DNA of 64,000 bases from Bradyrhizobium zhanjiangense (GCF_004114935.1 NZ_CP022221.1:7399001-7463000); one strand, 5' to 3'. Shown: positions 51,692 to 61,218, counted from the first letter of the stretch. The notes: generated from the sequence alone by a model not told the origin. Made by a program: numbers and translations.

Positions 51692-54600
51692 TTATTCAGC
51701 CGCTTCAGCAAGCGGAATTGCGTGCTGGTCATCGCTCCCATGCTGCGGCACGGCAGGCTGCTCGGGGGTGCCCGCCTCGTCCAGGCTCTTCCTGAACCAG
51801 AGCGCATAGAGGCCCGGCAGGTACAAGAGCGTCAGGAAGGTCGCGACGAACAGGCCGCCCATGATGGTGATCGCCATCGGGCCCCAGAAGGCCGAGCGCG
51901 ACAGCGGGATCATGGCGAGGATGGCGGCGAGCGCCGTCAGCACCACCGGACGGGCGCGGCGGACGGTCGCCTCCACGATCGCCTCGCGCCGGGTCAGGCC
52001 GTGCGAGACGTCGGTCTCGATCTGGTCGACCAGGATGACGGTGTTGCGCATGATCATGCCGGCAAGCGCGATCAGGCCGAGCAGCGCCACGAAGCCGAAC
52101 GGGGCATTGGCGACGTTGAGCCCGAGCGAGGCGCCGACAATGCCGAGCGGCGCGGTCAGGAACACCAGGATCAGGCGCGAGAAGCTCTGCAGCTGGATCA
52201 TGAGCAGCGTCAGCATCACCATGACCATCACCGGGAAGAGGATGAAGATCGAGGCGTTACCCTTGGCGGATTCCTCGAACGCGCCGCCCGGCTCGATGCG
52301 GTAGGCCGGCTCGAGGTTGTCCTTGATCGCCTTCAGCTTCGGCGTGATCTGGTTGGTGACGTCGGGCGCCTGCACGCCGTCGACCACGTCGGAGCGCACG
52401 GTAATCGCCATGTCGCGGTTGCGCCGCCACATGATCGGCTCCTCGTGGGCATATTCGATCTTCGCGATCTGCTGCAGCGGCACGGCCACGCCGTTACGCG
52501 AGGTGATGGTGAGGTCGCCGACGCCGCCGAGGTCGAGGCGTTCGGACGGGATCGCACGGGCGACCACGCCGACCTTCTCGATGCCGTCACGTACCGTCGT
52601 GACCTGCGAACCCGAGATCAGCATCGCCAGCGCCTGCGAGACCTCCTGCGGGGTCAGGCCCATGGCACGAGCACGGTCCTGGTCGACGACGAGCTTCAGG
52701 TAGGGCGACTGCTCGTTCCAGTCGAGCTGGACGTCCTTGACGCTCTTGTTCTGGCGCATGACGTCGCGGACCTGGTAGGCGATCTCGCGCACCTTGTTGG
52801 CGTCGGGCCCGATCACGCGGAACTGGACGGGGAAGCCGACCGGCGGGCCGAAATTGAAGCGGTCGACGCGGACGCGCGCCTCCGTCAGCACGCCCTCGGC
52901 AGCGGCGTTCTCGATCTTGGCCTTGATCCGCTCGCGCGCCTCGACGCCCTTGGCGACGATGACGATCTCGGCAAAGGCCTCGTTCGGCAGTTGCGGGTTG
53001 AGGCCGAGCCAGAAGCGCGGCGAGCCCTGGCCGACATAGGACGTATAGGTCTCGATGTCCTTGTCGTCCTTCAGCAGCGTCTCGGCCTTCTTCACAGCCT
53101 TCTCGGTGACGTTGAAGGCAGTGCCCTCGGGCAGACGCAGCTGGAGGAACAGCTCGGGCCGCTCCGACAGCGGGAAGAACTGCTGCTGGACATGGCCGAA
53201 GCCGACGATCGAAGCGACGAAGACGCCGACGGTCGCGACCACCACGGTGATGCGGTGGTTGACGCACCATTGCACGATGGCGCGCAGGCCGCGGTACATG
53301 CGGGTCTCGTAGACCGCGTGCGGATCGTGGTTGTGGTGCTTCATCTCCGGCAGCAGCTTGACGCCGATATAGGGCGTGAAGATCACCGCCACGAACCAGG
53401 AGGCGACCAGCGCGATCGCCACGATCCAGAAGATGCTGCCGGCATATTCGCCGACCGCAGAATTGGCAAAGCCGATGGGGAGGAAGCCAGCGGCCGTGAC
53501 CAGCGTTCCCGTGAGCATCGGAAACGCAGTTGATTCCCAGGCAAAGGACGCCGCACGCATGCGGTCCCAGCCCTGCTCCATCTTTACCACCATCATCTCG
53601 ACCGCGATGATGGCGTCGTCGACGAGCAGGCCGAGCGCGATGATCAGCGCTCCCAGCGTGATGCGATGCAGGTCGAGCGACATCGTATTCATGACGACGA
53701 AGACGATGCCGAGCACCAGCGGCACCGACAGCGCGACCACGATGCCGGTGCGCCAGCCGAGCGCCAGGAACGAGACGAACAGCACGATGACGAGCGCCTC
53801 CATGAAGGAGTGCACGAACTCGCCGACGGCGTGCTCGACCACCTTGGGCTGGTCGGCGATGAGCTTGACGTCGATGCCCTGCGGCACGGCCTTCATGAAT
53901 TCGCTGGTCGCCTTCTCGACCTCCTTGCCGAGATCGAGGATGTTGGCGCCCTTGGCGGTGACGACGCCGATGCCGATCGCGGGCTTGCCTTCCTGGCGGA
54001 CGACGAAGCTCGGCGGATCGACATAGCCATGGGTGACGGTGGCGATGTCGCCGAGGCGGAAGACGCGGCCGTTGCTCTCGACCGGCGTCTCGGCCACGGC
54101 CTTGGCGCCATCGAGCGCGCCGGTGACGCGCAGCGGCACGCGCTGCGACGAGGTCTCGACCGTGCCGGCCGGCGTCACGTTGTTCTGCTTGGCGAGCGAA
54201 TCGAACAGCGCCTGCGGCGTGATGCCGAGCGTGGCGAGCTTGGCGTGGCTGAACTCGACGAAGATGCGTTCGTCCTGATTGCCGTAGACGTCGACCTTGG
54301 TCACGCCAGGCACCTTCAAGAGACGCTGACGGAAGCCTTCCGAGACCTTCTTCAGTTGGGCATAGTCGGCGCCCTCGCCGGTCATCATGTAGAGGATGGA
54401 ATCGACGTCGGAGAACTCGTCATTGACGACGGGCCCGAGGATGCCGGACGGCAGCTGGCCCTGCACGTCGACCAGCTTCTTGCGCAGCAGGTAGAAGAGA
54501 TAAGGCACGTCCTTCGGCGGGGTGTTGTCGCGGAAGGTCACCTGGAGCGCGGTGAAGGCGGGCTTGGAATAGGTCTGCACCTTCTCGAAATAGGGCAGCT

Positions 54601-54826
54601 CCTGGATCTTCTTCTCGATGGGATCGGCGACCTGGGTCTGCATCTCCTGCGCGGTCGCGCCCGGCCACATCACGGAGACGTTGACCACCTTCACCGTGAA
54701 GAACGGATCCTCGGCGCGGCCGAGCTTCTCATAGGAGAAGAAGCCGGCGACGCCGAGCACGATCATCAGGAAGAGCACCAGCGTCGGATGGCTGACGGCC
54801 CAGGCCGAAAGGTTGAAGCGCTTCAT
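51692..54826 (-). CDS. RND efflux transporter permease subunit
   Basis: This 1044-residue inner-membrane pump of the resistance-nodulation-division family has twelve predicted membrane helices. A first helix at about 12-30 is followed by a large periplasmic loop, with a second large loop between helices 7 and 8. GLLVDDAIIAVEMM near residue 400 supplies the two Asp residues of the proton relay, as in AcrB. The start at MKRFNLSAWAVSH has a GGAGAG site five bases upstream. It works with the adaptor encoded before it and an outer-membrane factor not in the window. The substrates are unknown. Confidence 0.95.
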   Translation of the reverse strand: MKRFNLSAWAVSHPTLVLFLMIVLGVAGFFSYEKLGRAEDPFFTVKVVNVSVMWPGATAQEMQTQVADPIEKKIQELPYFEKVQTYSKPAFTALQVTFRDNTPPKDVPYLFYLLRKKLVDVQGQLPSGILGPVVNDEFSDVDSILYMMTGEGADYAQLKKVSEGFRQRLLKVPGVTKVDVYGNQDERIFVEFSHAKLATLGITPQALFDSLAKQNNVTPAGTVETSSQRVPLRVTGALDGAKAVAETPVESNGRVFRLGDIATVTHGYVDPPSFVVRQEGKPAIGIGVVTAKGANILDLGKEVEKATSEFMKAVPQGIDVKLIADQPKVVEHAVGEFVHSFMEALVIVLFVSFLALGWRTGIVVALSVPLVLGIVFVVMNTMSLDLHRITLGALIIALGLLVDDAIIAVEMMVVKMEQGWDRMRAASFAWESTAFPMLTGTLVTAAGFLPIGFANSAVGEYAGSIFWIVAIALVASWFVAVIFTPYIGVKLLPEMKHHNHDPHAVYETRMYRGLRAIVQWCVNHRITVVVATVGVFVASIVGFGHVQQQFFPLSERPELFLQLRLPEGTAFNVTEKAVKKAETLLKDDKDIETYTSYVGQGSPRFWLGLNPQLPNEAFAEIVIVAKGVEARERIKAKIENAAAEGVLTEARVRVDRFNFGPPVGFPVQFRVIGPDANKVREIAYQVRDVMRQNKSVKDVQLDWNEQSPYLKLVVDQDRARAMGLTPQEVSQALAMLISGSQVTTVRDGIEKVGVVARAIPSERLDLGGVGDLTITSRNGVAVPLQQIAKIEYAHEEPIMWRRNRDMAITVRSDVVDGVQAPDVTNQITPKLKAIKDNLEPAYRIEPGGAFEESAKGNASIFILFPVMVMVMLTLLMIQLQSFSRLILVFLTAPLGIVGASLGLNVANAPFGFVALLGLIALAGMIMRNTVILVDQIETDVSHGLTRREAIVEATVRRARPVVLTALAAILAMIPLSRSAFWGPMAITIMGGLFVATFLTLLYLPGLYALWFRKSLDEAGTPEQPAVPQHGSDDQHAIPLAEAAE

Positions 54827-54880
54827 CGCACTCTCCGAAAGACGATCCAATTGCCAAAAACGACAGCCACTCTGTTCAAG

Positions 54881-54990
54881 GCGTCATCGCGAGGCAGCGA
54901 AGCAATCCAGGGGGCTGGGCAGGTTCTGGATCGCTTCGCCGCTTCAGCCTTCGCATTTGCGCTCGGGCCGAAACTCGCCTTGCAACGACG
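54881..54990. repeat. GTCATTGCGAGCG repeat, copy 7 (degenerate)
   Basis: GCGTCATCGCGAGGCAGCGAAGCAATCCAG at the left and TTCTGGATCGCTTCGCCGCTTC...TTGCAACGACG at the right retain the family outline but the arms no longer pair fully. It occupies the 177-base gap between the adaptor and pump genes, an unusual interruption within an operon. Confidence 0.65.
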
Positions 54991-55003
54991 AACTCAAAAA
55001 CAC

Positions 55004-56110
55004 TTAGAAAGACAGCGACGACACGATCCGCACCCTCTGGCTAGGATCGAGCTTCTGCACGCCGAGGGCGACGATCTTGGCGCCCTCCTCCACGCCGCCG
55101 GTAATGACGACGTCGTTGCTCTCGTAGGATTTCACCACGACCGGCTTCAGCGTGACCGCGCCGTTATCGTCGACAACGTAGAACGAGGGCTTGCCGCCTT
55201 CGTTGAAAAGCGCCGACAGCGGCAGCCGCGCAACACGCTCGGTGGCGGCATCCGACAGCGTCAGCGTCGCGGTCATGCCGAGCGCGACCTTGTCGTCGGC
55301 CTCGGGCAGCGAGAATTTTGCCAGATAGGTGCGCGTGGCCGGATCGGCCGCCGGCGCGATCTCGCGCAGCTTGGCCGTGTACTTCCTGTCCGGCTCGGAC
55401 CAAAGAGTGACACTGGCGACGCCCGACTTGGCGCGTCCAACCAGCGTCTCAGGGATCGCGACGACCGCTTCCTTCTCGGCAAAGCGGGCGACACGGATCG
55501 AAGCCTGGCCCGCGGCGACCACCTGGCCGGGCTCGATCAGCGTTGCGGTGACGACGCCACGGGCGTCGGCAACAAGCGTCGCGTAGGAAAGGGAATTCTT
55601 GCTCAATTCGAGCGCGCGCTCGGCGCGGTTCAGGCGGGCGCGGGCTTCATCCGCGGCGGCGCGGCTCGAGTCCATCTGCGCGTCCGTGGTCCAGCCCTTG
55701 GCCTTCAGGTCCTTCGCACGCTGCTCGGCGGCGGCGGCCTGCGCCAGCACGCCGGTCGCGGCGGTCTGCTCGGCCAGCGCCTGCTCGGCCTGGAGCTTCA
55801 AATCGACCTCGTCCAGGGTGGCGAGCGGCTGACCAACCTCTACCGTCTGGCCGACCTCGACCAAGCGCTTTGCGACCTTGCCAGCGACGCGGAAGCCGAG
55901 GTCACTCTCGATCCGCGGCCTGATGGTGCCGACGAAACTCCGCTCCGGCGTCTCGGCATCATAATGGGCGGTTGCGACCAGAACCGGCCGCGGCGGCTCG
56001 GCCTTCTCGGCAACGGTGTCATTGCACCCGGCCAGCGCAGCGGCCATCAGAGCCAGCGAGACACCCGCCAAGAGCCTGGAATAGCTGGACAAAACCGACC
56101 GGACGAACAT
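55004..56110 (-). CDS. RND efflux periplasmic adaptor (membrane fusion lipoprotein)
   Basis: This 368-residue adaptor has a lipoprotein signal with lipobox LAGC (Cys29). It follows the HlyD/AcrA order of barrel-sandwich domain, a coiled-coil helical hairpin (about 95-165, with the Ala/Glu-rich QAEQALAEQTAATGVLAQAAAAEQRAKDLKAK), and a beta-barrel and membrane-proximal domain. The start at MFVRSVLSS has an AGGAG site ten bases upstream; an ATG six codons earlier is possible. It joins the pump subunit to an outer-membrane channel. The 177-base gap to the pump carries a degenerate repeat. Confidence 0.93.
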   Translation of the reverse strand: MFVRSVLSSYSRLLAGVSLALMAAALAGCNDTVAEKAEPPRPVLVATAHYDAETPERSFVGTIRPRIESDLGFRVAGKVAKRLVEVGQTVEVGQPLATLDEVDLKLQAEQALAEQTAATGVLAQAAAAEQRAKDLKAKGWTTDAQMDSSRAAADEARARLNRAERALELSKNSLSYATLVADARGVVTATLIEPGQVVAAGQASIRVARFAEKEAVVAIPETLVGRAKSGVASVTLWSEPDRKYTAKLREIAPAADPATRTYLAKFSLPEADDKVALGMTATLTLSDAATERVARLPLSALFNEGGKPSFYVVDDNGAVTLKPVVVKSYESNDVVITGGVEEGAKIVALGVQKLDPSQRVRIVSSLSF

Positions 56111-56248
56111 CGAAGGACACTCCTGCATCTCGAATGAGAGGAATGTCGACTAATCACTGATAAAAGTCAATAATCGTCAGTCATCAGGAATCTGTGATCG
56201 TGAAGAGGTAGTAAGGATTGGGCGGCTGAGGCCTAAGAAGGTGCTATC

Positions 56249-56345
56249 GTAGGGTGAAAGCGCAAGCGTGCCCACCAGGAGGGGGTCTCCATAAGGGAAG
56301 ATCGTGGGCACGGCGTGCGAAGAGCACGCCTTTGCCCACCCTACA
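56249..56345. repeat. GTAGGGTG...CACCCTAC inverted repeat, copy 1
   Basis: GTAGGGTGAAAGCGCAAGCGTGCCCACC at the left is balanced by GTGGGCACGGCGTGCG and TTGCCCACCCTAC at the right. The same outline recurs at 58199-58288. It separates the MFS pseudogene from the efflux operon. Confidence 0.75.
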
Positions 56346-56354
56346 AGGCTCGCG

Positions 56355-57697
56355 TTACCGCCCCCGTTCAGCAAACTCCTGCTTGCTGTCGTGGCCGCCG
56401 ACGAAGACCAGGAGGCCGGCGATCAGCGGCAGGACGGCGAGGACGAGCAGGCCGGTCGAGGTCTGGCCGGTGGCTTCCTTGACCCAGCCGATCAGGTACG
56501 GCCCACCGAAGCCGGCGAGATTGCCGATCGAGTTGATCAGCGCGATGGCACCGGCCGCCGCCGTGCCGGACAGCCAGGCGGTCGGCAGGGTCCAGAACAC
56601 GCCGAAGCAGCAGAACACCCGATCGCGGCCACCGTCAGCACCACCATCGTGAGGGTGGGGTCGGTGAGATAGGAGGAGATGCCGAGCGCAACGGCGGTGA
56701 GCAGCAGCGGCGCGCCGACATGCATCACGCGCTCGCGGCTCGCATCCGAATGCCGCGCCCACAGGATCATGGCGATGGTGCCGAACAGATAGGGGATCGC
56801 AGTGATGAAGCCGGTCTGCGCGTTGGTGAGGCCGAACGCCTTGACGATCTGCGGCAGCCAGAACTGCATGCCATAGAGTGCGCCGACGAAGCCGAAATAG
56901 ATCAGGCTGAGCGCGATCACCTTCGGCGACGACAGCGCCTGGCCGAGCGAGGGATGCTTCACCGCCTGCTTGGCGGCGATCTCGGAATCGAGCTTGGCCT
57001 TGAGCCAGGCCTTCTGCTCGGCCGAGAGCCAATTCGCCTTCTCCGGTCGGTCGGTGAGATAGAACCAGGTGACGAGGCCGAGCAGCACCGAAGGAATGCC
57101 CTCGATGATGAACAGCCACTGCCAGCCCTTCAGCCCCATCATGCCGTCGAGCCCGAGCAAGAGGCCCGAGACCGGCGCGCCGATCACGGTCGAGACCGGC
57201 ACGGCGATGGCGAAGGCCGCCAGGAAGCGGGCGCGATATTCGGCCGGATACCAATAGGTCAGATACAGGATGATGCCCGGGAAGAAGCCGGCCTCGGCGA
57301 CGCCGATCAGGAAGCGCAGGACGTAGAAGCTCGTGACACCGCTGACCAGCGCCATCAGCGCCGAGATGATGCCCCAGGTCACCATGATGCGGGCGATCCA
57401 GCGGCTGGCGCCGAATTTTTCCAGCGCGAGGTTGCTCGGCACCTCGAAGATGAAATAGCCGATGAAGAAGATGCCGGCGCCCCAGGAGAAGATCAGCGGC
57501 GTGAACTTCAGCTCCGCATTCATGGTCAGCGCGGCGAAGCCGAGATTGACGCGGTCGAGATAGGAGAAGAAGTAGGCCAGCACCAGGAACGGAATCAGGC
57601 GCCAGGAGATGGCGCGGATGGTCGAGGTCTCAATGTCGCTCTTACTGGCGTTCCTGGCAGCGCCGGCGGAACCGGCATAGGTGGTGGTCTGGCTCAT
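56355..57697 (-). pseudogene. MFS transporter with a one-base frameshift near its C-terminal third
   Basis: The reading from 57697 (MSQTTTYAGSAG) encodes a full major-facilitator transporter of the phthalate/D-galactonate (ACS/Tub) type: FSYLDRVNLGFAAL, RFLIGVAEAGFFPGIILYLTYWYP and MFS-like loops. Near 56617-56620 the frame shifts: the first frame runs into CSAASACSGPCRPP, while the expected continuation CCFGVFWTLPTAWLSGTAAAGAIALINS appears in the next frame and ends at 56355. A single missing base (CGGCGTG read as CGGGTG) explains it. The protein would lose its last two or three membrane helices. It could be a true pseudogene or a sequencing error; if intact, the gene would give about 447 residues. 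Confidence 0.8.
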
Positions 57698-57776
57698 GGC
57701 TCCCCCCGGGGTTGTTGCTTTTGTGGGCTGGTTGGCGGTTTTCAGCATCGCAGGCAAAGAGTCAATGGAGCGAGCA

Positions 57777-58223
57777 ATGCATGGAGCGCAGCCGGATAAA
57801 CCTGTTGCGCTGTTACGGACATCCCTGATCCGCGCCGCCCTCGCGCTCGGGGTGATCGTCTGCGGACTCTCCTTGCGCTGGTACGGCTTTCCGCTCGGGC
57901 TGCCCGCCTTCGTCGTGAAGTATGGTGGCTCGATCTTGTGGGCGACAATGGTGCTTCTGCTGGCCGGGGTTTTGCTGCCGCGGCTCACTCGGACGCAGAT
58001 CGCGGCGATCGCGGTGATGATCGCCATCGTGGTCGAGTTCTCCCGGCTGGTTCACACGCCGTGGCTCGATGCGTTCCGGCTGACGACGGCCGGCGCGCTA
58101 CTGCTGGGGCGAATTTTTTCGCTGTGGAATTTAGTGGCCTATGCGGTGGGGATTTTGCTCGGCGTTTGGCTCGATCGACTCGTCGCAATGCGTGGTCTCG
58201 TAGGGTGGGCAAAGGCGCCCTAG
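57777..58223 (+). CDS. DUF2809 domain-containing membrane protein
   Basis: This 148-residue protein has four hydrophobic segments. The DUF2809 signature near the end is AFRLTTAGALLLGRIFSLWNLVAYAVGILLGVWLD. The start at MHGAQPDKP has a GGAG site upstream; an ATG four codons earlier is also possible. The last ten or so residues (GLVGWAKAP) are encoded by the start of the GTAGGGTGGGC repeat, which supplies the stop codon. Function is unknown. Confidence 0.8.
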   Translation: MHGAQPDKPVALLRTSLIRAALALGVIVCGLSLRWYGFPLGLPAFVVKYGGSILWATMVLLLAGVLLPRLTRTQIAAIAVMIAIVVEFSRLVHTPWLDAFRLTTAGALLLGRIFSLWNLVAYAVGILLGVWLDRLVAMRGLVGWAKAP

Positions 58224-58288
58224 CGCCGTGCCCACCATCCGCATCACCTAGGACGATGGTGGGCACGCTTCGCTTTGTCCACCCGACG
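58199..58288. repeat. GTAGGGTG...CACCCGAC inverted repeat, copy 2
   Basis: GTAGGGTGGGCAAAGGCGCC and ATGGTGGGCACGCTTCGCTTTGTCCACCCGAC form the arms. It is the partner of the copy at 56249-56345, and its left arm encodes the C-terminus of the DUF2809 gene. Confidence 0.75.
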
Positions 58289-58313
58289 AAACCGACACCG
58301 TGGCGAGCAGTGT

Positions 58314-59471
58314 TCACTCCGCCAATTGAAACCGCTCGAAGCGATCGAGCTCGTCCTCGATCTTGCGCTTGAGCTCCTTGCGGCCTGCGGTCTTCTTGCC
58401 CTCGCCGACCCAAGTCCATTTCTGCATCAGGAGCTTCTTCGCCTGCCGGTCCGTCTTGAGGTCGAGCGCGGCAACGATCTCGTCGCCGACCAGGACGGGC
58501 AGCGCGAAATAGCCGAGCTTGCGCTTGGCCTTCGGCACATAGGCTTCGAACAGATGGTTGTAGCCGAAGATGAGATTGGTGCGCTTGCGCTGGATGATCA
58601 GCGGATCGAACGGCGACAGGATATGGACGAGATCCGGCGATGCCCGCTCACCCAGCTCCAGCGCGCCCGGCGTGGCCCAATGCTCCTGCTTGCCCGCGCC
58701 GTCGATCGCGACAGGCACGAGCTCGCCGCGGCGCACGCGCGAGGCGACCAGGCCCGCCACCGCCTTTTTGCGCGGCGCATCGAGATGGCAGATCGAATCC
58801 AGGCTCACCACGCCCTGCGAGCGCAGCGCGCGCTCGAGCAGATAGGCCGTGATCTCCTTCGCCGACGCGGGCTTCGGCAGCTTGTCCCAGCCGAAATGCC
58901 GCGTCATCAGTTCATAGGTCTTGAGCATGCCCTGACGCGCGCTGATGGTCACGGCGCCGGTGTAGAAGGCGAGCTGCAAGGCCCGCTTCGAGGGCTTGCG
59001 GCTCTGCCACAAATGCTCCTTCTCGACGAGCACGTCGTCCTCGATGTCGCGGATCGTCAGCGGGCCGGCGCGCAGCAGCCGCATCACCTTGCGCGTGTCG
59101 GCCGGCTGCACCGAAGCGAACCATTTATGGCCCTCGCGCCGGTGCTCGCGCATCGCCGGCAGAAAGAAACGGAAGTCGCTCGCCGGCACGTAGGACAGCG
59201 CATGCGTCCAGTATTCGAACACACTTCGGTCGACGCTCTGGGCATGGCGAAGATCGGCGCGGCGGTAGGACGGGATACGGCTGAACAGGATGTGGTGGTG
59301 GCAGCGCTCGATCACGTTGATGGTGTCGATCTGCACATAACCGAGATGAGCGACCGCGTCCGCGACGGCCTGCGCGCCGTCGCCGAACGGGGCGCGCTCG
59401 CCCAGCCGCTGTGCATGTAGCCAGATCTGCCGGGCCTGTATCGTCGAGAGGGGAAGAGGTTTCGGGGACAT
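58314..59471 (-). CDS. YcaQ/AlkX-like winged-helix DNA glycosylase
   Basis: This 385-residue protein of the HTH_42 family has the YcaQ-type catalytic motif QID (Q47 and D49 in YVQIDTINVIER). It also has the HILFSRIPSYR stretch and tandem winged helices typical of this glycosylase family, which unhooks DNA interstrand crosslinks or removes bulky alkylated bases. The C-terminal part FALPVLVGDEIVAALDLKTDRQAKKLLMQKW is the conserved end of the family. The start at MSPKPLPL is preferred over an ATG four codons earlier. It is a single gene. Confidence 0.88.
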   Translation of the reverse strand: MSPKPLPLSTIQARQIWLHAQRLGERAPFGDGAQAVADAVAHLGYVQIDTINVIERCHHHILFSRIPSYRRADLRHAQSVDRSVFEYWTHALSYVPASDFRFFLPAMREHRREGHKWFASVQPADTRKVMRLLRAGPLTIRDIEDDVLVEKEHLWQSRKPSKRALQLAFYTGAVTISARQGMLKTYELMTRHFGWDKLPKPASAKEITAYLLERALRSQGVVSLDSICHLDAPRKKAVAGLVASRVRRGELVPVAIDGAGKQEHWATPGALELGERASPDLVHILSPFDPLIIQRKRTNLIFGYNHLFEAYVPKAKRKLGYFALPVLVGDEIVAALDLKTDRQAKKLLMQKWTWVGEGKKTAGRKELKRKIEDELDRFERFQLAE

Positions 59472-59520
59472 TGCGGAAAGCAATGTAGCGGGATTCGCGC
59501 CGAGGCAAACAAGAGAGGCA

Positions 59521-59554
59521 AAGAAAACCGCGCTGCCATCTGCTGACAGCGCGA
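59521..59554 (-). terminator. intrinsic terminator after the small secreted protein gene
   Basis: CGCGCTG and CAGCGCG (59530-59554) form a stem with an 11-base loop, followed on the minus strand by GTTTTCTTT. It ends the transcript of the 81-residue gene 22 bases after its stop. Confidence 0.8.
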
Positions 59555-59576
59555 TCTGTCGGCGAAATGGAGCAAA

Positions 59577-59822
59577 TTATTTTGCGCTCATCTTCTGCGC
59601 CTGCATGTAATGCTTGCAGGCGGCGCGCATATTGCCTTTGCTCATCTCGCTGTTGGCCGCAGCCATTTCCTTGGCCATCGCCTGTTTGGCGGGCGAATCC
59701 ACGGTTCCCATCGCGGTCATGGACTTGCCGATGGCCTCGCCTGTGCAGGGCTGCATCTTTGCCGCAGAAGCCGGCGAGACCGCGAACGCGGCGAGCACAA
59801 CGGCCGAAAGCAACATCTTCAT
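59577..59822 (-). CDS. small secreted Met-rich protein
   Basis: This 81-residue protein has a signal peptide (MKMLLSAVVLAAFAVSPASAA) and a short helical mature part with many Met, Lys and Ala residues (SMTAMGTVDSPAKQAMAKEMAAANSEMSKGNMRAACKHYMQAQ) and two Cys. It is likely a periplasmic protein, perhaps one that binds metal or stress-related ligands through Met, but no family is certain. It is followed by an intrinsic terminator. Confidence 0.75.
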   Translation of the reverse strand: MKMLLSAVVLAAFAVSPASAAKMQPCTGEAIGKSMTAMGTVDSPAKQAMAKEMAAANSEMSKGNMRAACKHYMQAQKMSAK

Positions 59823-59941
59823 CGAATGTCTCCTCCGTAGAACAAAACCGGCGTCATGCCGGCCAACGCAAGAGCCATTCTTCAGCGACAAGTTTTCAGG
59901 GAGAAGACATTTTCGTTGCTGCGGCGCAGCGATAGCCGCTC

Positions 59942-60259
59942 CTAGCGTGCGGCTTTTGGGCGCTCCCCAAGGCTGCCGGTGGCAGTGTCCGGCTCGCACG
60001 AGGCCTTGCCGCGCCCCTCCGACTGGCAGCGATAGACGCTGCCGGTGAGACGATCGACCAGCCACATGTTATCCTCGGCCGGCCCTTCCAGGCCGACATA
60101 GCGGGAGGTCAGCCCCGTGATCAATGTCGACAGAAGGATCGCCACCGCGATCATCGCCGCGCCGATATAGATGGGCATTGAGCTCAGGAACATTGTCCGA
60201 TCCGGCGGGCCGCTGCGATAGAACTGGTAGTCACGCTGGTAATCGCTCGGCCTCGGCAC
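59942..60259 (-). CDS. small single-pass membrane protein
   Basis: This 105-residue protein has an N-terminal charged part (MPRPSDYQRDYQFYRSG), one long hydrophobic segment at about 28-50 (MPIYIGAAMIAVAILLSTLITGLT), and a C-terminal domain with two Cys residues (RCQSEGRGKASCEP) that could form a disulfide in the periplasm. No family recognised. The 119 bases downstream of its stop, before the next gene, show no clear structure. Confidence 0.65.
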   Translation of the reverse strand: MPRPSDYQRDYQFYRSGPPDRTMFLSSMPIYIGAAMIAVAILLSTLITGLTSRYVGLEGPAEDNMWLVDRLTGSVYRCQSEGRGKASCEPDTATGSLGERPKAAR

Positions 60260-60551
60260 TGGATGGAACTCGGCTCCCTCGCGGACGAATTATTGAATGA
60301 TCAAAACCTGCTAGGCGCGCATCTGGACGAATTCTTGTTCGTAGGCGGGCCGTGGGGCGACGCCTTTGCGACGATCGGTGAACGCGGATTTCCGGGAATG
60401 GTCGGTGAGCTGGTTCGGCGCAACCCACAAACCAACACTGTGACCTCCGGCTCGTGGCTTCGAATGTGACAAGGATCACATCAGGGTCTTTGAACCTTCC
60501 CTAAGCTCGCAACATCAAATCGCCATCAGGCGTAACAGCGAGGATACGACA

Positions 60552-61193
60552 ATGACCCGTTTTGATAAATTTTTCGGACTGAAGGCGATTACTCTCTCCG
60601 CGGCCCTGTCGATGACGGCGAGCCTTGCCCTGGCCGGCGACAACAACGTCTCCGCGGGCCAGATCCTGGATGCACTGAAGCCGAAGCCGGTAACTCGTGG
60701 CCTGTCCGTTGGGCCGCAGGTCGATACCGCCGCGCAGGCCAAGGAATCGACCTTCCTCAACACCGTGCGCAACCGCTCGACCCGGTCGCTATCGACGGGC
60801 GAACGCGAGCAGATTGCAGAGCTCGCGGCGACCAAGCCGAAGATCGATCTGGAGATCCAGTTCGACTACAACTCGGCTGAGATCGCCAAGACGTCGGTGG
60901 CATCGGTGCAAGCGCTCGGCAAGGCTCTGTCCGATCCGGCGCTCAAAGGTTCGACCTTCGTGGTCGCCGGCCACACCGACACGATCGGCGGCGAACAGTA
61001 CAACCAGGGCCTCTCCGAACGGCGCGCCGACACCATCAAGAAGTACCTGGTGCAGAACTACGGCCTGAACAGCGCCGATCTCGTCACCGTCGGTTACGGC
61101 GAGACCAAGCTGAAGGACGCCGCCAACGGCGCCGACCCGATCAACCGCCGCGTCCAGGTCGTGAACATGGACACCAAGACCGCGTCGAAGTGA
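60552..61193 (+). CDS. OmpA family outer-membrane/peptidoglycan-binding protein
   Basis: This 213-residue protein has a signal peptide (SMTASLALAG), a spacer, and a C-terminal OmpA domain (about 90-205) with VAGHTDTIGGEQYNQGLSERRADTIKKYL. The Asp and Arg of this block bind diaminopimelate in the wall. It lacks a beta-barrel, so it is probably a lipid-free periplasmic or outer-membrane-attached linker. It stands alone; the 292-base spacer before it contains no gene I can support. Confidence 0.9.
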   Translation: MTRFDKFFGLKAITLSAALSMTASLALAGDNNVSAGQILDALKPKPVTRGLSVGPQVDTAAQAKESTFLNTVRNRSTRSLSTGEREQIAELAATKPKIDLEIQFDYNSAEIAKTSVASVQALGKALSDPALKGSTFVVAGHTDTIGGEQYNQGLSERRADTIKKYLVQNYGLNSADLVTVGYGETKLKDAANGADPINRRVQVVNMDTKTASK

Positions 61194-61218
61194 TCTCCAA
61201 GTTACGCCTGACGAAACG

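Noticed and set aside
53666..56137. An 823-codon plus-strand open frame across the RND pump and adaptor genes.
   Set aside because: It is antisense to two clearly recognised proteins, and its translation is rich in Arg, Asp and Gly with no domain.
60260..60551. Short open frames on both strands before the OmpA-family gene.
   Set aside because: Neither has a ribosome site, signal or recognisable composition, and the two overlap each other; I leave the gap as unannotated.
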